64,000 bases of DNA from Paenibacillus sp. FSL K6-1096 (GCF_037977055.1 NZ_CP150274.1:1054001-1118000); one strand, 5' to 3'. Positions 25,192-33,976 are shown, counted from the first letter of the stretch. The notes: a model not told the origin generated them from the letters alone. Numbers and translations are program-made.

Positions 25192-26048
25192 TCTTTCACC
25201 CGTGTCAGCAGATTGTGGTTCCACAGCTCCATCTTCACTTCCTGCGGCAGCAGGCCCATGTCATTGGCATAGCGGAAATAGAGATTCAGACCTTCCTGCT
25301 GCCTTTCCCCAAAGTCATAACATAAATTGCTGAAGTACTCTTTCCAGTAAGAGGCCGTACCTCCGATCAGGCGGCAAGCTTCATGAATGACAGGACTCAT
25401 GTCCTTCAGTGTGCGCAGCTTGCTGTTCCCGAAGGCTTCCGAGATCTCGGCGATGGCTCCGGGTCTGCGTTCCGCCGCTGTACGGTTGACCGCCCATACA
25501 GCGAAGGTCATACTCAGTCCGGTCCATTCCTTCCACAGTCCGCCAAGATCGGTTACATAGTATCCGTGATCCTGCCAGGAGGCGCGGATGGCATGATCGC
25601 CGATCAGCAGACAGGCCTCGGCCCGGCTCATCATTGCCTCCAGATCAGGCTCGGCGCTGATATACTCGGGAGATGCGCCCAGCGCCTTATGCATCAGGAT
25701 CTTCAGCAGATTGACCGAGGTCGCCGAAGTGTTGGTTACTGCGATTCTTCCACTGCCTATCTGCTCTGCCGGTCTTCTGGAGAAGAGCAGAATGGAACGG
25801 ACCGGTCCGTCAGCACTGACGGAGAGGCCCGGCAGGAGCAGCAGCCGGTCGCTGGCGGCAGCATAAGCGAAGGAGGATAACGCGCCTGCATGGATATCCC
25901 CCGCCGCCATCCCCTGATTCAGCACAGCCGGGACGGCACTCACCATCTCTGCCGGGAAGCTGAGCGCAGAGGGATCAAAGTAATGATAGACCGGCCACGA
26001 ATTGGTATAGCTGATTTTGCCGATGATGGTGTGCTCAGTGCGGGTCAT
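25188..26048 (-). CDS. mqnA: Chorismate dehydratase MqnA (futalosine menaquinone pathway)
   Basis: A 286-residue member of the periplasmic-binding-protein-fold MqnA/MqnD family. It begins IIGKISYTNSWPVYHYFD, a typical MqnA opening, with VTNTSATSVNLLKI in the middle. MqnA removes water from chorismate to give 3-enolpyruvylbenzoate, the first step of futalosine-route menaquinone synthesis. The location within hepS-menG-ubiA-ubiX-mqnA-hepT, and next to the chorismate operon, strongly supports this over a generic solute-binding role. The other pathway genes (mqnB, C, D, E) are not in the window. Confidence 0.85.
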   Translation of the reverse strand: MTRTEHTIIGKISYTNSWPVYHYFDPSALSFPAEMVSAVPAVLNQGMAAGDIHAGALSSFAYAAASDRLLLLPGLSVSADGPVRSILLFSRRPAEQIGSGRIAVTNTSATSVNLLKILMHKALGASPEYISAEPDLEAMMSRAEACLLIGDHAIRASWQDHGYYVTDLGGLWKEWTGLSMTFAVWAVNRTAAERRPGAIAEISEAFGNSKLRTLKDMSPVIHEACRLIGGTASYWKEYFSNLCYDFGERQQEGLNLYFRYANDMGLLPQEVKMELWNHNLLTRVKE

Positions 26049-26051
26049 CCT

Positions 26052-26654
26052 TCATTCCCCCCATCTGCGAAATAACGTATGTTCAATCTGGAAGCTGTCG
26101 AGCACCTTGCCCACCATAAAGTTAATCAGATCGTCCATTGTTGACGGACCGTAATAGAATGCCGGCATCGCCGGAATCAGCTTCACGCCCAGCCTGGACA
26201 GCTTCAGCATATTCTCCAGGTGAATGGCGTGCAGCGGCGTCTCCCGGGGAACAAGGACCAGCGGCCGCCCTTCCTTCAGCATTACATCCGCCGCCCGGGT
26301 CATCAGGTTGTCGGAGCTGCCCTGCGCTACAGCAGACAGTGTTCCCATCGAGCATGGCATAATAATCATGCCCTCGGTCCGGAAGGAGCCGCTGGCAATC
26401 GAAGCGCCGATATCCTGCACCGGGTGATACAGAAGAGAACCGGGACAGCCGCCGAACAGTTGGTTCAGCAGCCCTTCCCGGTCGGAGACGGCATAGCCCA
26501 GTTCTTCCTTGAAGACACGCCAGCCTGCATTGCTGACAACCAGATGCACCGTGTAGCCGAGCGAGAGAAGAGTTTCGGTCAGCCGGATGCCGTAGACTCC
26601 GCCGCTTGCGCCGGTGATGCCGACCACGAAGTTCTTAGGCTTAAGTTCGCTCAT
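26052..26654 (-). CDS. ubiX: Flavin prenyltransferase UbiX
   Basis: A 200-residue flavoprotein-fold enzyme that makes prenylated FMN, the cofactor of UbiD-type decarboxylases. GITGASGGVYGIRL near the N-terminus and PCSMGTLSAVAQGSSDNL are the family signatures. In the futalosine pathway a UbiD-like decarboxylase removes the carboxylate after prenylation, so UbiX fits this operon. It overlaps ubiA by 4 bp. Confidence 0.92.
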   Translation of the reverse strand: MSELKPKNFVVGITGASGGVYGIRLTETLLSLGYTVHLVVSNAGWRVFKEELGYAVSDREGLLNQLFGGCPGSLLYHPVQDIGASIASGSFRTEGMIIMPCSMGTLSAVAQGSSDNLMTRAADVMLKEGRPLVLVPRETPLHAIHLENMLKLSRLGVKLIPAMPAFYYGPSTMDDLINFMVGKVLDSFQIEHTLFRRWGE

Positions 26655-27526
26655 TTGTAGAACTGCACCACCAGGTCAATCAGAGTAAAGGAGAAGACAA
26701 CAATGCTCAGCACCCCGTTCATGGTGAAGAAGGCGGTCTGCAGCTTGCTGAGATCTCCGGGGGACACAATATAATGCTCATAGAACAAAATGATATAGGC
26801 AATCAGCATACCGGCCACATACCACCAGCTCAAATCCGTCATAAAGAGCAGCGATATGAATCCGAGGCCCGTTAGCAAATGGAATACCTTAGCGATTCTA
26901 AGAGCGCCGGCGACTCCGAAGCGCACCGGGATCGAATACAGCCCTTCCTTGCGGTCGAAATCCACATCCTGGCAGGAATAAATAATATCAAAGCCTGCGG
27001 TCCAGAACACAATCGTGAAATAAAAGACCATCGCGGTCCAGTCCACCGTACCGGTTACGGCTACCCAACCGCCAAGCGGAGCCAGGGCAATCGTAAGACC
27101 CAGAATCAGATGGCAGGCCCAGGTGAAGCGTTTGGTGAAAGAATAAAACACCAGCAGGAACACGGCGATCGGCAGCAGCTTCGTAGACAGCGGATTAAGG
27201 TTAAAGGAGGCCCAGAACAGCAGGAAGAAGGAGAACGCGATAAACAGCAACACCTCGCCAACCTTCAGCAGCCCTGCGGGAATCGCCCGGCCGGCCGTTC
27301 TCGGGTTCTTCGCATCACTGATACGGTCAATCAGCCGGTTCAGCCCCATTGCCGCGCTGCGGGCGCCGAACATCGCCACCACCACCCAGCCGATCTGGCT
27401 CCAGGAGGGCAGCTCGCCGAACATGACTACGGAGCCGAGCAGAGCTCCCATGAAGGCAAAGGGTAAAGCAAAAACCGTATGCTCAAATTTAATCATTTGT
27501 AGAAAGATGCCGATTTTCTTAAACAT
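26651..27526 (-). CDS. ubiA: UbiA-family prenyltransferase (MqnP-type)
   Basis: A 291-residue membrane protein with about eight helices. The first aspartate motif NRLIDRISD and the second YSCQDVDFDRKEG are intact. It is expected to attach the heptaprenyl chain to dihydroxy-naphthoate, as MqnP does. MenA is a less likely assignment, given mqnA in the operon. The ATG at 27526 follows AAGGAGA and overlaps the menG end by 8 bp; an upstream in-frame start is rejected. Confidence 0.88.
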   Translation of the reverse strand: MFKKIGIFLQMIKFEHTVFALPFAFMGALLGSVVMFGELPSWSQIGWVVVAMFGARSAAMGLNRLIDRISDAKNPRTAGRAIPAGLLKVGEVLLFIAFSFFLLFWASFNLNPLSTKLLPIAVFLLVFYSFTKRFTWACHLILGLTIALAPLGGWVAVTGTVDWTAMVFYFTIVFWTAGFDIIYSCQDVDFDRKEGLYSIPVRFGVAGALRIAKVFHLLTGLGFISLLFMTDLSWWYVAGMLIAYIILFYEHYIVSPGDLSKLQTAFFTMNGVLSIVVFSFTLIDLVVQFYK

Positions 27527-28268
27527 TACAGTTCTCCTTGAGCCCAAGATGTAACGCTGCGATGCCACCGGTCAAGGGGAACGATTCCACTTTGACTAGT
27601 CCGGTATTCCGGAAGATCTCTTCAAGCTGAAGCCGGTCAGGGAACAGTGCAAGTGATTCTGGAAGCCACTTATATTGCTCATACCGCTTGGCGAACAGCT
27701 TGCCGAGCAGCGGAAGCACACGCTGGAAATAGAAATAATAAATACCTTTGAACGGCTGCTTCATCGGCTTGGATAACTCCAGGCAGACTACCATGCCGCC
27801 CGGCTTCACCACCCGCTTCATTTCATTCAGCACCTGCACAGGATCGGGCACATTGCGCAGCCCGAAGCCGATGGTGGCATAATCGAAGGAATTGTCGCCG
27901 AACGGCAGCTCCATCGCATTGCCCTGAACCAGGGAGATGCGGTCCTGAAGCCCCCGCGCCTCCACCTTGCGCCGTCCGACCTCCAGCATTCCGGCGCTGA
28001 AATCCAGCCCCGTCACACTGCCGGTCCCGCTGGCCTCCGCCAGGGCGATGCTCCAGTCGCAGGTGCCGCAGCACAAGTCGACGGCCGAATCGCCGGGCTT
28101 CATACCCATCTTGCGCATCGTGAACCTGCGCCAGGCTTTATGGCGGCGGAAGCTCAGAATGTCGTTCATCAGATCATACTTGCCGGCGATACTCTCGAAT
28201 ACGGAATGGACGAATTGCTCTTTCGGTTTGATGCCCTCCGCCGTCACTGAAGTTTTATCTGTTGTCAT
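27519..28268 (-). CDS. menG: Demethylmenaquinone methyltransferase MenG/UbiE
   Basis: A 249-residue SAM methyltransferase for the last step of menaquinone synthesis. SAM motif I is VDLCCGTCDWSIAL (with Cys in place of the more usual Gly-Thr-Gly pattern start), followed by GLDFSAGML, and the family signature YDLMNDILSF is at the N-terminus. It lies between hepS and ubiA. Confidence 0.94.
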   Translation of the reverse strand: MTTDKTSVTAEGIKPKEQFVHSVFESIAGKYDLMNDILSFRRHKAWRRFTMRKMGMKPGDSAVDLCCGTCDWSIALAEASGTGSVTGLDFSAGMLEVGRRKVEARGLQDRISLVQGNAMELPFGDNSFDYATIGFGLRNVPDPVQVLNEMKRVVKPGGMVVCLELSKPMKQPFKGIYYFYFQRVLPLLGKLFAKRYEQYKWLPESLALFPDRLQLEEIFRNTGLVKVESFPLTGGIAALHLGLKENCNV

Positions 28269-28271
28269 TCT

Positions 28272-29141
28272 CTAACCCTCCACGGCAGCTTGTCTCGAAA
28301 TTTTCATACGCATGAGCAGGCGGTCCAGTGCAGCCCGAAGCTCACCGGCCAGCTCCTCGTCCCTGATGTCCTGCAGCAGCCCCCGGATGGATTCAAGCGA
28401 GGTATGCAGCTTGTCCGTCAGCAGGGAATCGCATTTGCACCTGAGCTTCAGCTTCTTCCAGTCCTTAAGCTCCAGCGTCTGTCCCTGAAGCTGCTGGCGT
28501 TCCTCCTCGGTTGCCGATTCGAGCACCTTCCAGTAAGCATAGCCCTCCAGGGCATTCGCCGGTGTTTCCCCCCTGCGCAATTCCTGCGCCGCAGTCTCGC
28601 ACAGGCTGAATTCAGCGAGCAGCTTCAGCCAGCTCTCTCTTAAGGATTCCTCAATCAGCGGCGTAAATGAAAGAAACAGCCGCATATTGAGCTGTACCGT
28701 GTGCTTCAAATATTGGTCGGCCGGGATAAGCGCGCCGCTGAACCTGCTGTAGAGCTTGGCTTTCATCACGTTATAGTCAGCGATTGCCTCGCTGAGCGTG
28801 CCCACCATCTCCACCTGGCCTTGCTTGGCGAGCAGATGATAGAACCAGCTGCTGAAATAATCACCGGCCAGCACCTTCAATTGGCGGGAACGCATGATGT
28901 CGCCTCCGGGCTCATCCTGATAACGGTCGATGCCCTCATGGGTATCCAGCCCGAGCTGGACCAGGCCGGTCACCAGCGTGAACAGCTCGCTCTGCTGAAA
29001 TCCGGTTCCCCGGCTTCTGCCCAGAAAAATATATAACAAATGACCCCGCCCGTCTGAGAACGGCGGCAGTTCCGTATGCCGCTGAATCATATCATAGTCG
29101 GTGTAGGGTTTTGCCAGTTGCGGTATGCGGTACGGTTTCAT
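28272..29141 (-). CDS. hepS: Heptaprenyl diphosphate synthase component I HepS
   Basis: A 289-residue non-catalytic subunit (HEPPP_synt_1 family) that sets chain length together with HepT. Recognisable from PYRIPQLAKPYTDYDMIQ at the start, and from position at the head of the quinone operon. The ATG at 29141 is 5 nt from GGAGG, so it is preferred to the ATG six codons upstream. A TATAAT with an upstream TG lies about 75 bp upstream as a probable extended -10. Confidence 0.8.
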   Translation of the reverse strand: MKPYRIPQLAKPYTDYDMIQRHTELPPFSDGRGHLLYIFLGRSRGTGFQQSELFTLVTGLVQLGLDTHEGIDRYQDEPGGDIMRSRQLKVLAGDYFSSWFYHLLAKQGQVEMVGTLSEAIADYNVMKAKLYSRFSGALIPADQYLKHTVQLNMRLFLSFTPLIEESLRESWLKLLAEFSLCETAAQELRRGETPANALEGYAYWKVLESATEEERQQLQGQTLELKDWKKLKLRCKCDSLLTDKLHTSLESIRGLLQDIRDEELAGELRAALDRLLMRMKISRQAAVEG

Positions 29142-29255
29142 TTCAGCCTCCGAAGCCATTGACGTTTGACTAGTACTTTGTTCACAATCTTGTCTATTAT
29201 ATCACATGTTTTTTGGTCACGCACGAGTGGGGGCCCGCAGTTTCTTGAACACTGC

Positions 29256-29795
29256 TTACGGATGTATGAACTGCTTTTTCCACAGCTCGCTTTCACTGAT
29301 CCGCAGGCCGGTCTTCAGGGCTTCCGGAAGCGGTGTATTGCCTGCATGCTCCAGCGCTTGCTGCAGCAGGGGGCTCCATTCGCTCCGGCGGATATCTCCG
29401 GCCAGCAGCAGACGGCGGGTATCCAGCCATTGATCCTCTGCCACCACACGCAGCAGCAGCTGGTCCACGTTATCCGTCTCCTGAATGGCAAAAGCGACCG
29501 CCAGCGCCATATTGCGGTATAGCTCCTTAGGCTCATGATGATCGCTGTTCACCTTGAGATCCAGTGAGAGCACCCCATTCTCCCAGCCCGCCTTGTCAAT
29601 GGCAAGACTGAACGGAACGGAGCTGAGCGCATCTACCAGATTATCATCCTCCAGCATCCGGCTGCCCGGCCCGGTAATCATTACATCGCCATAGACACCC
29701 TTGGCCGCCGGCCCGAGGCCGGCCAGCTGCGGGAGCACCAGGGTGGTTGCCGCACTCAGCAGCAGCACCGCTCCGATCAGCCAGCTCCGGTTCAT
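29256..29795 (-). CDS. Exported protein of unknown function
   Basis: A 179-residue protein beginning with a hydrophobic signal or anchor helix (LIGAVLLLSAATTLVLPQLAG), then a soluble extracytoplasmic part with no cysteines or recognised motif. I do not recognise a family. It sits between mtrB and hepS, which are adjacent in Bacillus, so it looks like a lineage-specific insertion. It ends just upstream of the hepS promoter region. Confidence 0.6.
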   Translation of the reverse strand: MNRSWLIGAVLLLSAATTLVLPQLAGLGPAAKGVYGDVMITGPGSRMLEDDNLVDALSSVPFSLAIDKAGWENGVLSLDLKVNSDHHEPKELYRNMALAVAFAIQETDNVDQLLLRVVAEDQWLDTRRLLLAGDIRRSEWSPLLQQALEHAGNTPLPEALKTGLRISESELWKKQFIHP

Positions 29796-29888
29796 GATAA
29801 GCCCCCTTACTCATAATTTCCGCTGCTTTACAGGATTATACGGCTTCTAGCGGAAGGCCGGCAGCGGCTCAATCTATATAGGTATATT

Positions 29889-29914
29889 TTGAAAAAAAGC
29901 AGGCTATGCCTGCT
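29889..29914 (-). terminator. Intrinsic terminator of mtrB
   Basis: AGCAGGC, loop TAT, GCCTGCT (29898-29914), then seven T residues on the minus strand, immediately after the mtrB stop. Confidence 0.88.
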
Positions 29915-29918
29915 CTTC

Positions 29919-30167
29919 TCAGCTTTCACTCTCCAGTTGTCCGTGTTTGCTCCAGATTTCAGCCTTGCCGCGGATTTTCATGGCTGAGGTATGATCGGTG
30001 AATTGGGCAATGAGCACCTCGCCTTTGTCCAGCTTCTCCGTATGGTGAAAACGTGTATCCATTCCACGGGTCAGCCCGATGACCTGAACACCGTTCTCCT
30101 TGGCCTTAACTACGATATAGTCGCTGCCGGACGGCGCAGGATTCACTTCATTCTTCTTCTCCGTCAT
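29919..30167 (-). CDS. mtrB: Trp RNA-binding attenuation protein TRAP (MtrB)
   Basis: An 82-residue protein nearly superimposable on Bacillus [39 protein letters not shown] and [10 protein letters not shown]. The RNA-contacting lysines and arginine in EKLDKG and MKIRG and the tryptophan-pocket threonine are kept. TRAP forms an 11-mer that binds eleven (G/U)AG repeats when loaded with tryptophan. Such an array is found upstream of trpE at 19.6 kb. GAGGAGG precedes the ATG. The mtrA (folE) gene that precedes mtrB in Bacillus is absent; hbs is directly upstream. Confidence 0.95.
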   Translation of the reverse strand: MTEKKNEVNPAPSGSDYIVVKAKENGVQVIGLTRGMDTRFHHTEKLDKGEVLIAQFTDHTSAMKIRGKAEIWSKHGQLESES

Positions 30168-30205
30168 CGTAATCCTCCTCAACGTTAGGAACGTGTTAAA
30201 CACAA

Positions 30206-30227
30206 ATGCCGCCTTGAAGGGCGGCAT
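30206..30227 (-). terminator. Hairpin after hbs
   Basis: ATGCCGCC and GGCGGCAT form an 8-bp stem with a 6-nt loop. The minus-strand tail TTTGTGTTT is moderately T-rich. It is a probable terminator or attenuator between hbs and mtrB. Confidence 0.55.
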
Positions 30228-30267
30228 CGTTGTTATTCATAGACAATGGGCAGATATGTAGAAATCT

Positions 30268-30540
30268 TTATTTGATTCCGTCTTTCAGCGCTTTACCGGG
30301 TTTGAATGCCGGCACTTTGCTTGAAGGAATTTCGATTTCTTCACCAGTCTGCGGGTTGCGGCCTTTGCGTGCGGAGCGTTCGCGCACTTCAAAGTTTCCG
30401 AATCCAACCAGCTGAACTTTATCTCCGCTTTGCAGGGCATTTGTGATTGCTTCAAAAACGGCATCTACCGCTTTGGTTGCATCCTTCTTGGGAAGTTCAG
30501 TTGCTTCGGTCACTACATTGATCAAATCAGATTTATTCAT
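30268..30540 (-). CDS. hbs: HU-family DNA-binding protein Hbs
   Basis: A 90-residue HU protein. The N-terminal [20 protein letters not shown] and the [18 protein letters not shown] beta-arm signature are typical. It compacts the nucleoid. Located between spoIVA and mtrB as in Bacillus. GGGAGGTG precedes the ATG. Confidence 0.96.
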   Translation of the reverse strand: MNKSDLINVVTEATELPKKDATKAVDAVFEAITNALQSGDKVQLVGFGNFEVRERSARKGRNPQTGEEIEIPSSKVPAFKPGKALKDGIK

Positions 30541-30844
30541 GTCTTTTCACCTCCCTGATTAAAGTTCCGGTATCATACACTGTTTCCGTTTCAACGCAAA
30601 ATATACGTGATAATCCCGTTTATTACTAGATACTGGCGCCTCTCTTCTAGAAGCGCAACAAACTTATAGTAATACAGCCCATCCATAATTTCAAGGCGTT
30701 ACTCAAAAAAGGAGCAGAAAGTAGCAGGTTTCTATTCTTTTGGGTTCGTTCACGCAGTCTATTACTACCAATTATTCCGTAAAAGCGGAGCCCTTCCTGA
30801 GAGATTCCAGCGTTTTCGGGCAGATGCCCTGCGGCTGCGGACGC
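30541..30844. other. Upstream region of hbs, no gene
   Basis: About 300 bp with no credible gene. A minus-strand promoter candidate, TATGAT (30572-30577) with TTTGCG 17 bp upstream (30595-30600), lies about 32 bp before the hbs start codon. Nothing else was recognised. Confidence 0.4.
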
Positions 30845-30871
30845 CAAAAGAGCGGGATAGCTCCCGCTCTT
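30845..30871 (-). terminator. Terminator of spoIVA
   Basis: AGAGCGGGA (30849-30857) pairs with TCCCGCTCT (30862-30870) around a 4-nt loop, then TTTT on the minus strand, 22 bp after the spoIVA stop. Confidence 0.8.
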
Positions 30872-30892
30872 AACTGGTAATGCCTATTTTCT

Positions 30893-32371
30893 TTAGAGGA
30901 TAATGGCAATGAGGCCGCCCGAGCCTTCGTTGATAATCCGGCCCAGCGTTTCCTGCAGCTTGTAGCGGGCATTGTCCGGCATCATTGCAATCTTGCCCTG
31001 GATGCCCTCGCGGACGATGGAGTGGAGCGAACGGCCGAAGATGTCGGACTCCCATATTTTGATCGGGTCGTTCTCGAAGTCCTGCATCAGGTAGCGCACC
31101 AGCTCCTCGCTCTGCTTCTCCGTGCCGATGATCGGCGAGAATTCAGACTCGACATCCACACGGATCATGTGAATGGAAGGGGCGGTAGCCTTCAGCCGGA
31201 CGCCGAACCGCGAGCCCTGGCGGATCAGCTCAGGCTCATCGAGCGCCATCTCTGCCAGTGATGGTGCGGCGATACCGTATCCGGTCGTTTTGACCATTTC
31301 CAGCGCTTCCGAGAAGCGGTCATACTCCCGCTTGGCATGGGAGAAGTCCTGCATCAGCTGGAGCAAGTGATCCTTGCCGCGGATCTCAACCCCGACAACC
31401 TCCATTAGCACCTGGTCATACAGCTCTTCCGGGGCATAAAGGTCAATCTCGGCTACGCCCTGCCCCATATTCATTCCGCTGAGGCCGGCCCTGTCGATGA
31501 AATCATACTCCGTGAACTGGGAGACCAGCCGGTCCACGTCACGCAGACGGCGGATATCCTTCACGGTATCGCGGACGGAATTCTCATAGCTGCTGCGCAG
31601 CCAGTGGTTCTCGCCCAGCACCATCACCCAGCTCGGCAGGTTCACATTGACTTCATGCACCGGGAATTCGTACAGCACTTCGCGCAGTACACCGGTTACA
31701 TCGTCCTCTGTCATATTTGCAGCGCTGAGGGTCATGACCGGAATATCATATTTGACGGCCAGCTCGCTGCGGAGCTGCTGGGCTTCCTCGCTGCGTGGCC
31801 GGGTGGAGTTAATGACGAGCACGAACGGCTTGCCAACCTCCTTCAGCTCGGCGATCACACGTTCCTCGGACTCCACATAAGAGGCCCGGGGGATCTCGGC
31901 GATGGTTCCGTCCGTCGTCACGACCACACCCAGCGTGGAATGCTCCTGAATGACCTTGCGTGTGCCGATTTCAGCCGCTTCCTGGAAGGGAATCGGCTCC
32001 TCGAACCACGGAGTCGAGATCATGCGCGGCCCGTTCTCATCCTCATATCCTTTTGCCCCTTCAACCGCATACCCCACACAATCCACCAGCCGGACGTTAA
32101 CCTCAAGCCCTTCGGTAACCTTAATCTGCACCGCATTGTTCGGCACGAATTTAGGCTCTGTGGTCATGATCGTTTTGCCGGCCGCACTCTGCGGCAGCTC
32201 ATCGACCGCTCTTACCCGGTCTGCCTCACTGGTGATGTTCGGCAGAACGATCGTTTCCATGAAGCGTTTGATGAATGTCGATTTCCCCGTGCGAACCGCG
32301 CCGACGACGCCGAGATAAATGTCTCCGCCGGTACGCTCGGCAATGTCCTTGAAAATATCCACTTTTTCCAA
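30893..32371 (-). CDS. spoIVA: Spore coat morphogenetic ATPase SpoIVA
   Basis: A 492-residue protein, the same length as the Bacillus one. SpoIVA polymerises on the forespore outer membrane using ATP to form the coat basement layer. The P-loop is GAVRTGKST, and the start EKVDIFKDIAERTGGDIYLG is near-identical to the family. The start is TTG at 32371, with GAGGAGGGG 7 nt upstream. A longer in-frame reading is rejected because it adds 24 unrelated residues. A sigma-E-like promoter lies about 195 bp upstream. Confidence 0.95.
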   Translation of the reverse strand: MEKVDIFKDIAERTGGDIYLGVVGAVRTGKSTFIKRFMETIVLPNITSEADRVRAVDELPQSAAGKTIMTTEPKFVPNNAVQIKVTEGLEVNVRLVDCVGYAVEGAKGYEDENGPRMISTPWFEEPIPFQEAAEIGTRKVIQEHSTLGVVVTTDGTIAEIPRASYVESEERVIAELKEVGKPFVLVINSTRPRSEEAQQLRSELAVKYDIPVMTLSAANMTEDDVTGVLREVLYEFPVHEVNVNLPSWVMVLGENHWLRSSYENSVRDTVKDIRRLRDVDRLVSQFTEYDFIDRAGLSGMNMGQGVAEIDLYAPEELYDQVLMEVVGVEIRGKDHLLQLMQDFSHAKREYDRFSEALEMVKTTGYGIAAPSLAEMALDEPELIRQGSRFGVRLKATAPSIHMIRVDVESEFSPIIGTEKQSEELVRYLMQDFENDPIKIWESDIFGRSLHSIVREGIQGKIAMMPDNARYKLQETLGRIINEGSGGLIAIIL

Positions 32372-32537
32372 AAGAGATCCCCTCCTCATAGTACTCCGAA
32401 GAAAAAATGCCTGAAGAGCATCGACTTCGCGTTCCGCCGGCAAACTGACCCTTGCAGGACAACCACCGGACTAGCTTTGCCCGCCCGAAGCCTAGCTGAT
32501 GCCTGAGCGGGAAGCAGATGCCCCGCGCTAAACTCCG

Positions 32538-32611
32538 AATGCTCGGACATGCATTTGGACTAGTATCATCATATGTATCCATAGCGGATTTATGACCAGC
32601 GTCCGAGCATT
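32538..32611. repeat. 11-bp inverted repeat flanking the spoIVA promoter
   Basis: AATGCTCGGAC (32538-32548) and GTCCGAGCATT (32601-32611) are perfect inverted copies 52 bp apart, bracketing the sigma-E-like promoter. Together with the promoter this accounts for most of the structure visible in the 400-bp gap 32372-32771. Confidence 0.6.
32567..32596 (-). promoter_or_regulatory. Candidate sigma-E promoter of spoIVA
   Basis: Minus-strand GTCATAAA (32589-32596) and CATATGATG (32567-32575) with a 13-bp spacer resemble the mother-cell sigma-E consensus. spoIVA is a known sigma-E gene in Bacillus. Confidence 0.55.
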
Positions 32612-32729
32612 TTCCCTCCGAAATTTCATATGCCCGCTCGCCCGGAAGTCTTCTCATCAAGTCTATGAAGAGGGTTCAATTCGTAGAACTGCTAATTATT
32701 GGGGGTTCCAGCCATTTCCCGCCCGCACC

Positions 32730-32758
32730 AAACAGCACCGGAAAGGCATTCCGGTGCT
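32730..32758 (-). terminator. Hairpin after yphF
   Basis: AGCACCGGAA (32734-32743) and TTCCGGTGCT (32749-32758) form a 10-bp stem with a 5-nt loop. The T-run on the minus strand is weak (GTTTGG). Confidence 0.6.
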
Positions 32759-32771
32759 ATACATCACTTCG

Positions 32772-33536
32772 TTATTGCTTGGGGGCCTGCGGAACCGGAC
32801 GGCCATCCTCCCACTCATAAGGGAGCGACTTGACCGGCACATAATAGGAGGCCTCCTCAAGCTCCTGGCGCAGGTCCCGGCCTGCTTCAGGCTCATGGCC
32901 GTTCTTGCCGAGCGCTGAGGCGATATCGGCGCTGTAATCGGCATAGACTGTGCCTTCCTTGTCCATCAGGAACTCCAGCGGCTGGCCGGAGTAGACGCTG
33001 CTCAGCTTCAGCGCCTCTGTTCCCGCCCGCTTGGCATCGACCGCAAACAAGCCGGGGTACAGCTCCTCTCCCGCAGGCAGCTTACCGCCGTGCGCAGACT
33101 TGTAGAGGTTCACCTTACGCTGGACATCATTAACTTTCTGGACCGTGACCAGGTCCATTAATTTGACCTTGGGATCATTCTCCTCGTCCTGGATCAGAAA
33201 ATACACGCTGCCGCCCTTCTCGAATGCGGCTGACGGAATCTCGTCCAGATAGCCCTCCAGGTTCAGCTTATGCAGGTCAACTACGAACTTCTCATATTTA
33301 GGCACGGCCTCATCAGCGGTCAGCATCGGCAGCAGGCCGGTCTCTGCCTGATAGTCGTCCACAGCCGCCTGCACCCGCTTCACACTCTCACGGTATCCGC
33401 TGCCTTGCTGCTGCTGCTGATCACCGGGATACATGCAGCCGCCAAGGGATAAGATCCACAGGGCAAGCAGCGGCAGCACCGCTGTCCTTCGCCGCCGGAG
33501 ACGGTGCTTCAACTGATGCTGATGCATGAATTTCAT
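32772..33536 (-). CDS. yphF: Lipoprotein YphF-like
   Basis: A 254-residue lipoprotein. A basic start (MKFMHQHQLKHRLRRRR) is followed by a hydrophobic stretch ending in the lipobox LGGC, then a glutamine-rich linker and a soluble domain with no known catalytic motif. The ATG at 33536 follows GAGGAGCT. In Bacillus an uncharacterised lipoprotein, YphF, lies just upstream of spoIVA in the same order. Its function is unknown, and a sporulation link is only suggested by location. Confidence 0.7.
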   Translation of the reverse strand: MKFMHQHQLKHRLRRRRTAVLPLLALWILSLGGCMYPGDQQQQQGSGYRESVKRVQAAVDDYQAETGLLPMLTADEAVPKYEKFVVDLHKLNLEGYLDEIPSAAFEKGGSVYFLIQDEENDPKVKLMDLVTVQKVNDVQRKVNLYKSAHGGKLPAGEELYPGLFAVDAKRAGTEALKLSSVYSGQPLEFLMDKEGTVYADYSADIASALGKNGHEPEAGRDLRQELEEASYYVPVKSLPYEWEDGRPVPQAPKQ

Positions 33537-33588
33537 TCCCAAGCTCCTCTCTGATTCCACTCTCTGCGGATCTGCTCTAACCAGGCAG

Positions 33589-33954
33589 TCACCACAGCTC
33601 GTCCGCTTCCCCGCGCCGGGCTGCCTCCAGTCTGCGGCGTACAGCCGCCTTCAGCGGGTCCTCGGGAATATGTACACAGACATCCCCCTGTACGGTTGCC
33701 TGGCAAGCCAGCCGCACTCCCTTCTCCAGCAGGCTGCCCAGCTTGCGTCTCTCCGCATCCCCGGGAGGCCGCAGCGCCGCCGCTTCCCCGCCTTCTACGG
33801 ACACCTTGCACATCAGGCAGCCCGCTTTGCCGCCGCAGCGGGTGGGCAAGACGATTCCGGCCCGGCGCACCGCTTCCAGCAGCGAGACACCGGTCTTAAC
33901 AGAGATGCTCCGGTTGTCCGGCAGGAAAGTAACCGTTGCTCCGGAATTGTTCAT
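33589..33954 (-). CDS. Plant-type [2Fe-2S] ferredoxin
   Basis: A 121-residue ferredoxin with the cluster cysteines in TRCGGKAGCLMCKV (C-x5-C-x2-C) and the fourth in RLACQATV. A short arginine-rich C-terminal tail follows. It begins with a beta strand typical of Fer2 domains (ATVTFLPDNRSISV). It shares a 52-bp gap with yphF and may be co-transcribed. Electron partner unknown. Confidence 0.88.
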   Translation of the reverse strand: MNNSGATVTFLPDNRSISVKTGVSLLEAVRRAGIVLPTRCGGKAGCLMCKVSVEGGEAAALRPPGDAERRKLGSLLEKGVRLACQATVQGDVCVHIPEDPLKAAVRRRLEAARRGEADELW

Positions 33955-33976
33955 ATGACCCCCTCCCTTCTCTCAT

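Noticed and set aside
26651..27526. MenA (1,4-dihydroxy-2-naphthoate prenyltransferase)
   Set aside because: The operon contains mqnA and ubiX of the futalosine route, so an MqnP-type role is more consistent. Sequence alone cannot fully separate them.
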